Notes under the pieces: model-generated | Told to the model about the DNA's origin: nothing | Databases searched by the model: none | Seen by the model: only the letters and a program-made list of their open reading frames with translations | Program-made: the position numbers and the translations under genes | DNA from: DATKAS01 sp963733765 | Lineage (GTDB): Bacteria; Actinomycetota; Acidimicrobiia; Acidimicrobiales; DATKAS01 | DNA: 64,000 nt | Direction of reading: 5' to 3' | NCBI GenBank assembly: GCA_963733765.1 | Contig: CAVTEI010000003.1 | Location: 2,356,001-2,420,000 of the forward strand | Shown here: positions 61,529 to 64,000 of the stretch, piece by piece | How the letters are laid out: the number at the start of each line of letters is the position of its first letter | How positions within the stretch are numbered: the stretch's first letter is position 1

Positions 61529-62770
61529 GTGCATGAAATCGACCTGACTCCGGACACGGTGCTGGAGCTCGCGCCCGAGATTCGCACCCGGCGGACGGCG
61601 TCGGGTCACATCCTGGTCGATTCCCCGGTGGGCACGATTGTCGACATCGGGCCGAGGGGGTTCGCGATCCTGTCGCTGTTCTCACAGCCGCTGACTCTGG
61701 GAAGCGCGATCGACCAGCTCGAACGCCAGCCTGGTGGCTTCACCGAGTTCGCGCCGACGATGAGCGTCATCAACATGCTCGTCGAGGAGGGCGCCCTGGT
61801 CGTGCCGCACGCGGGCCGAGCTCCGACGAGCGGATGGGCCGACCCGGTCGAGCATGCCCGGATGCTCCACGACGAGCGCCGGACCGGCGACTACCTGAGA
61901 GCACTGGCGGCGGCGGTGCGCCCCGACGACGTCGTGCTCGACATCGGGACGGGGAGCGGGGTCCTCGCGGTGGCTGCAGCTCGAGCGGGTGCCCGACGCG
62001 TCTACGCCGTCGAGGCGAGTGACATCGCAGAGGTCGCTGCGCGCGTCTTCGACGTCAACGGCGTGCAGGACCAGATCACGCTCATTCCTGGCTGGTCGAG
62101 GCAGATCGAGCTCCCGGAACCGGCCGACCTGTTGGTCGCCGAGGTCATCGGCAACGAACCGCTCGAGGAAGAGATTCTCGAGACCACACTCGATGCCCGT
62201 CAGCGGCTGCTCAAGCCGGACGCCCGCATGATCCCGCACAGGCTCACGCTCTTGGCCCGCGCGGTCCTGCTCCCCGAGCCGGAGTACAGGCAGCGCACAT
62301 TCGGACACGCTGCGGTCGCACGTTGGCGAGACCTTTACGACATCGACTTCCAGCCGCTCCTCGACGTCGCGAGCCCGTTACCCCTGCACACCGTCACCGA
62401 GGGAGAGGTCGTCGCGACCTGGAAGCAAGCTGGCGGGCCGGCCGTGCTGGCGTCGCTGGACCTCGGCCGCTTCGAGGAGCCGACGGTGCGAGCACGTGCT
62501 GACATTGAGGTCGACCCGCCGGGCATTGTCAACGCGATTGCGATCACGTTCCGTGCCGATCTCCACGACGGCATCTCGCACACGCTCGATCCTTGGTCCT
62601 TCCCGGCGTCGAGCTGGGCCACGTCGGTGTGGGTGCTTCCCGATCCGCTCGAGGTCGGGCCCGGCTGCTGTCTGCGCGTGTGTTACCACCGCCGGGTCCC
62701 CGGAGTGCCGGACGGCGTGACCTGTGAGGTCGTGGCCGTCGGTGCACTCGCGTCTGCCGAATGGGGATAG
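61529..62770 (+). CDS. PqqD-like domain fused to PRMT-like methyltransferase
   Basis: A 413-aa protein. Residues about 15-92 resemble PqqD/RRE winged helices (GHILVDSPVGTIVDIGPRGFAILSLF; SVINMLVEEGALV). Residues about 105-400 are a class I SAM methyltransferase with motif I VLDIGTGSGVLAVAAARAGA and a PRMT-type double-E loop (AEVIGNEPLEEEILE), then a C-terminal beta barrel as in arginine N-methyltransferases. GTG start behind GGAGG. The fusion suggests methylation of a bound peptide. PqqD-like domains also occur outside RiPP pathways. Confidence 0.75.
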   Translation: MHEIDLTPDTVLELAPEIRTRRTASGHILVDSPVGTIVDIGPRGFAILSLFSQPLTLGSAIDQLERQPGGFTEFAPTMSVINMLVEEGALVVPHAGRAPTSGWADPVEHARMLHDERRTGDYLRALAAAVRPDDVVLDIGTGSGVLAVAAARAGARRVYAVEASDIAEVAARVFDVNGVQDQITLIPGWSRQIELPEPADLLVAEVIGNEPLEEEILETTLDARQRLLKPDARMIPHRLTLLARAVLLPEPEYRQRTFGHAAVARWRDLYDIDFQPLLDVASPLPLHTVTEGEVVATWKQAGGPAVLASLDLGRFEEPTVRARADIEVDPPGIVNAIAITFRADLHDGISHTLDPWSFPASSWATSVWVLPDPLEVGPGCCLRVCYHRRVPGVPDGVTCEVVAVGALASAEWG

Positions 62771-62831
62771 TCGGCACCGCGACCCTCGTCCACAATCGAA
62801 TCCTGCTCGCTCACCGACACTGGAGGCGACC

Positions 62832-63098
62832 ATGGGAATGGTACGTCGACGCACGCGACGCCGGACGATGATGGTGGCCGGTGGCCTCGCCTACGAGCGC
62901 GGCAGAAACGCCGGACAGGCGGAGGCACCGCAGCAGGCGTACGACGAGCCGCCGCCTCCGCCGCCAGCTCCGCCGGCGCCGGCGCCCGCAGAGGTGGATG
63001 CGGCGAGCGAGATCGAGCGCATGGCGGCGCTGCGCGATTCGGGCGCGCTTTCCGAAGAGGAGTTCGCCGCCGCAAAGAAGAACATTCTCGGCATCTAG
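62832..63098 (+). CDS. SHOCT-domain protein
   Basis: An 88-aa protein. The N-terminus is basic (MGMVRRRTRRRTMM), the middle is Pro-rich, and the end is a SHOCT motif (EIERMAALRDSGALSEEEFAAAKKNILGI). It is similar in its last 30 residues to the protein at 7836-8228. Function unknown. GGAGG upstream. Confidence 0.8.
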   Translation: MGMVRRRTRRRTMMVAGGLAYERGRNAGQAEAPQQAYDEPPPPPPAPPAPAPAEVDAASEIERMAALRDSGALSEEEFAAAKKNILGI

Positions 63099-63129
63099 CC
63101 GTCGCCCATCGGAACATCGAGGAGCATTC

Positions 63130-63564
63130 ATGGTCGAGAACTCCCGCGGCGCCACCTTGTGTCGTGCTATCGAGGTCTGCTTCAGACCCAACGAAGACGC
63201 CTTCGCCGAGCTCGGCACACTGTTCAGCGACGACGTGACTGTGTGGTCACCCAACCTGCTCGCGGTCGGGATCGCTGAGCTGGCCGAGAACTTGACCATG
63301 CGCGAGATGGCGTTCTCGGACGTCGAAGTTCAGATCACATCCGTCGGCGTCCTCGGGAACAAAGGTTTCGCTGAGTTCTGCGTCGCGGCCACGTTCTCTG
63401 GCCCGTTTGTGTTGGACGACGATGTGGTCATCGATCCCAACGGCCGACAGCTCCTGCTCGGTGCCGCGGCAATCGCCGACTTCCAAGCCGACAAGATCAA
63501 GGCGGTCCGCGCCTACTTCGACGACGCCACCTTGCTCGAGCAGATGCTCGCCGCGAAGGTCTAA
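63130..63564 (+). CDS. SnoaL-like/NTF2-fold protein
   Basis: About 144 aa. Helix then strands in the cone-like pattern of the NTF2/SnoaL fold (LCRAIEVCFRPNEDAFAELGTLFSDDVTVWSP, AAIADFQADKIKAVRAYFDDATLLEQM). It may be a small isomerase/cyclase or binding protein; ligand unknown. GGAGC before the ATG. Confidence 0.75.
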   Translation: MVENSRGATLCRAIEVCFRPNEDAFAELGTLFSDDVTVWSPNLLAVGIAELAENLTMREMAFSDVEVQITSVGVLGNKGFAEFCVAATFSGPFVLDDDVVIDPNGRQLLLGAAAIADFQADKIKAVRAYFDDATLLEQMLAAKV

Positions 63565-63595
63565 GTCCACCGCCGAGCACCCCGAAAGCCAACCG

Positions 63596-64000
63596 ATGTG
63601 CGGCTGGCACCGTCTCGTCGTCGAGAACGAACCCGATCCGCGCGATCTGGCGTTGCTCGAGGAGCAACTGGCGGCAGCAGCAGTCGAGGCGGTCGGCGTC
63701 GGCGAGGAGCAGGACTTCGGGATCTTCGTTCGCGACGACGACGGGCAGATCCTCGCCGGTGCTCACGGCACGATCTGGGGAGGGTGCTGCCAGGTGCACG
63801 CGCTCTGGGTCGACCATGCTCTCCGTGGTCGCGGGCTGGCGCGGGCGCTCATGACGGAAGCTGAAGACGAGGCCCGGCGACGGGGCTGCCGGCTGGTCAT
63901 GGGCCTCACCTACGACGTGCTGACCGCCGACTTCTACGACCGGCTCGGCTACCGGACGGTCGGCTTCATCGAGGACTGCCCCGCGGGCACGACGACCCGG
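63596..64000 (+). CDS. GNAT-family N-acetyltransferase, truncated by the window end
   Basis: 135 residues, cut at the right edge, probably close to the end. The acetyl-CoA loop is RGRGLARALM (about residues 77-86) after VHALWVD. FYDRLGYRTVG is the usual GNAT end. MCGWHRLVVENE is the start; no strong ribosome site. Substrate unknown. Confidence 0.8.
   Translation, partial: MCGWHRLVVENEPDPRDLALLEEQLAAAAVEAVGVGEEQDFGIFVRDDDGQILAGAHGTIWGGCCQVHALWVDHALRGRGLARALMTEAEDEARRRGCRLVMGLTYDVLTADFYDRLGYRTVGFIEDCPAGTTTR

Noticed and set aside
1..64000. Mobile elements, prophage, tRNA or rRNA genes
   Set aside because: No transposase, integrase, phage structural gene, terminal repeats or clover-leaf-like sequences were found by reading the gaps.

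Overview
The window is GC-rich, densely coded DNA from an actinomycete (phylum Actinomycetota). The marker genes point there: a mycothiol ligase (mshC), an F420-dependent NADP reductase (npdG), an InhA-like FabI, phosphatidylinositol-phosphate synthase (pgsA1), a PatA-like acyltransferase, PimA, an EF-G2 and a SigF/RsbW partner-switching set. My guess at class level is Acidimicrobiia, but that is inference only. There are no rRNA, tRNA, CRISPR, transposase or phage genes. Overlapping start and stop codons (ATGA, GTGA, TGATG) are very common, and several genes look leaderless, with a TAnnnT -10 element 5-6 nt before the start codon.

Layout. 1-3.5 kb: arginine deiminase operon on the minus strand (arcB-arcC-arcA, a 52-aa membrane peptide and a YfcC-type antiporter that runs off the left edge). 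3.6-13.5 kb: a membrane protein, an LPATG-anchored surface protein, a P-type cation ATPase, a SHOCT protein, PPK2, an MFS exporter, a VOC protein, an M48-like pseudo-peptidase, a CYTH protein and an SRPBCC protein. 13.5-20.3 kb: an ABC ATPase and a ThDP enzyme, then a MarR-controlled heterodimeric ABC exporter. 20.4-28.7 kb: M23 peptidase, lipoprotein, fabI, npdG, mshC, plsC, thrS, HIT hydrolase. 28.6-36.4 kb: ECF sigma factor with a DGPF/YciI partner, LLM oxidoreductase with a divergent MarR, EF-G2, pgsA1, acyltransferase, and a 56-aa zinc-ribbon gene under a probable LexA box. 36.4-42.5 kb: small membrane and VOC proteins, an RHH-VOC pair, a lone NuoF-like flavoprotein and a MOSC protein. 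42.5-49.3 kb: stress region (RsbV, RsbW, RsbU; Dps; CsbD; a glycosyltransferase; a second RsbW with SigF). 49.4-56 kb: cupin, pimA, lemA, htpX, DUF3048 lipoprotein, pdxS, pdxT, yebC. 56-64 kb: a small gene pair, a duplicated-domain protein coupled to a DyP peroxidase, a cation/H+ antiporter, a PqqD-like/PRMT-like methyltransferase fusion, a SHOCT protein, a SnoaL-like protein and a GNAT enzyme cut by the right edge.

The order thrS - HIT - pgsA1 - acyltransferase - pimA - pdxS - pdxT - yebC matches the mycobacterial phosphatidylinositol-mannoside/PLP locus as I remember it. Here it is pulled apart by about 22 kb of stress, sigma-factor and small-protein genes, so those genes look like insertions into an old backbone.

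A caution for users: ten otherwise well-conserved genes (ppk2, CYTH, fabI, ECF sigma, acyltransferase, MOSC, sigF, its rsbW, yebC, DyP) are each broken by one-nucleotide shifts, nearly all +1. Several belong to core functions, so sequencing or assembly indels are more likely than real pseudogenes. I give each as one CDS across the break.
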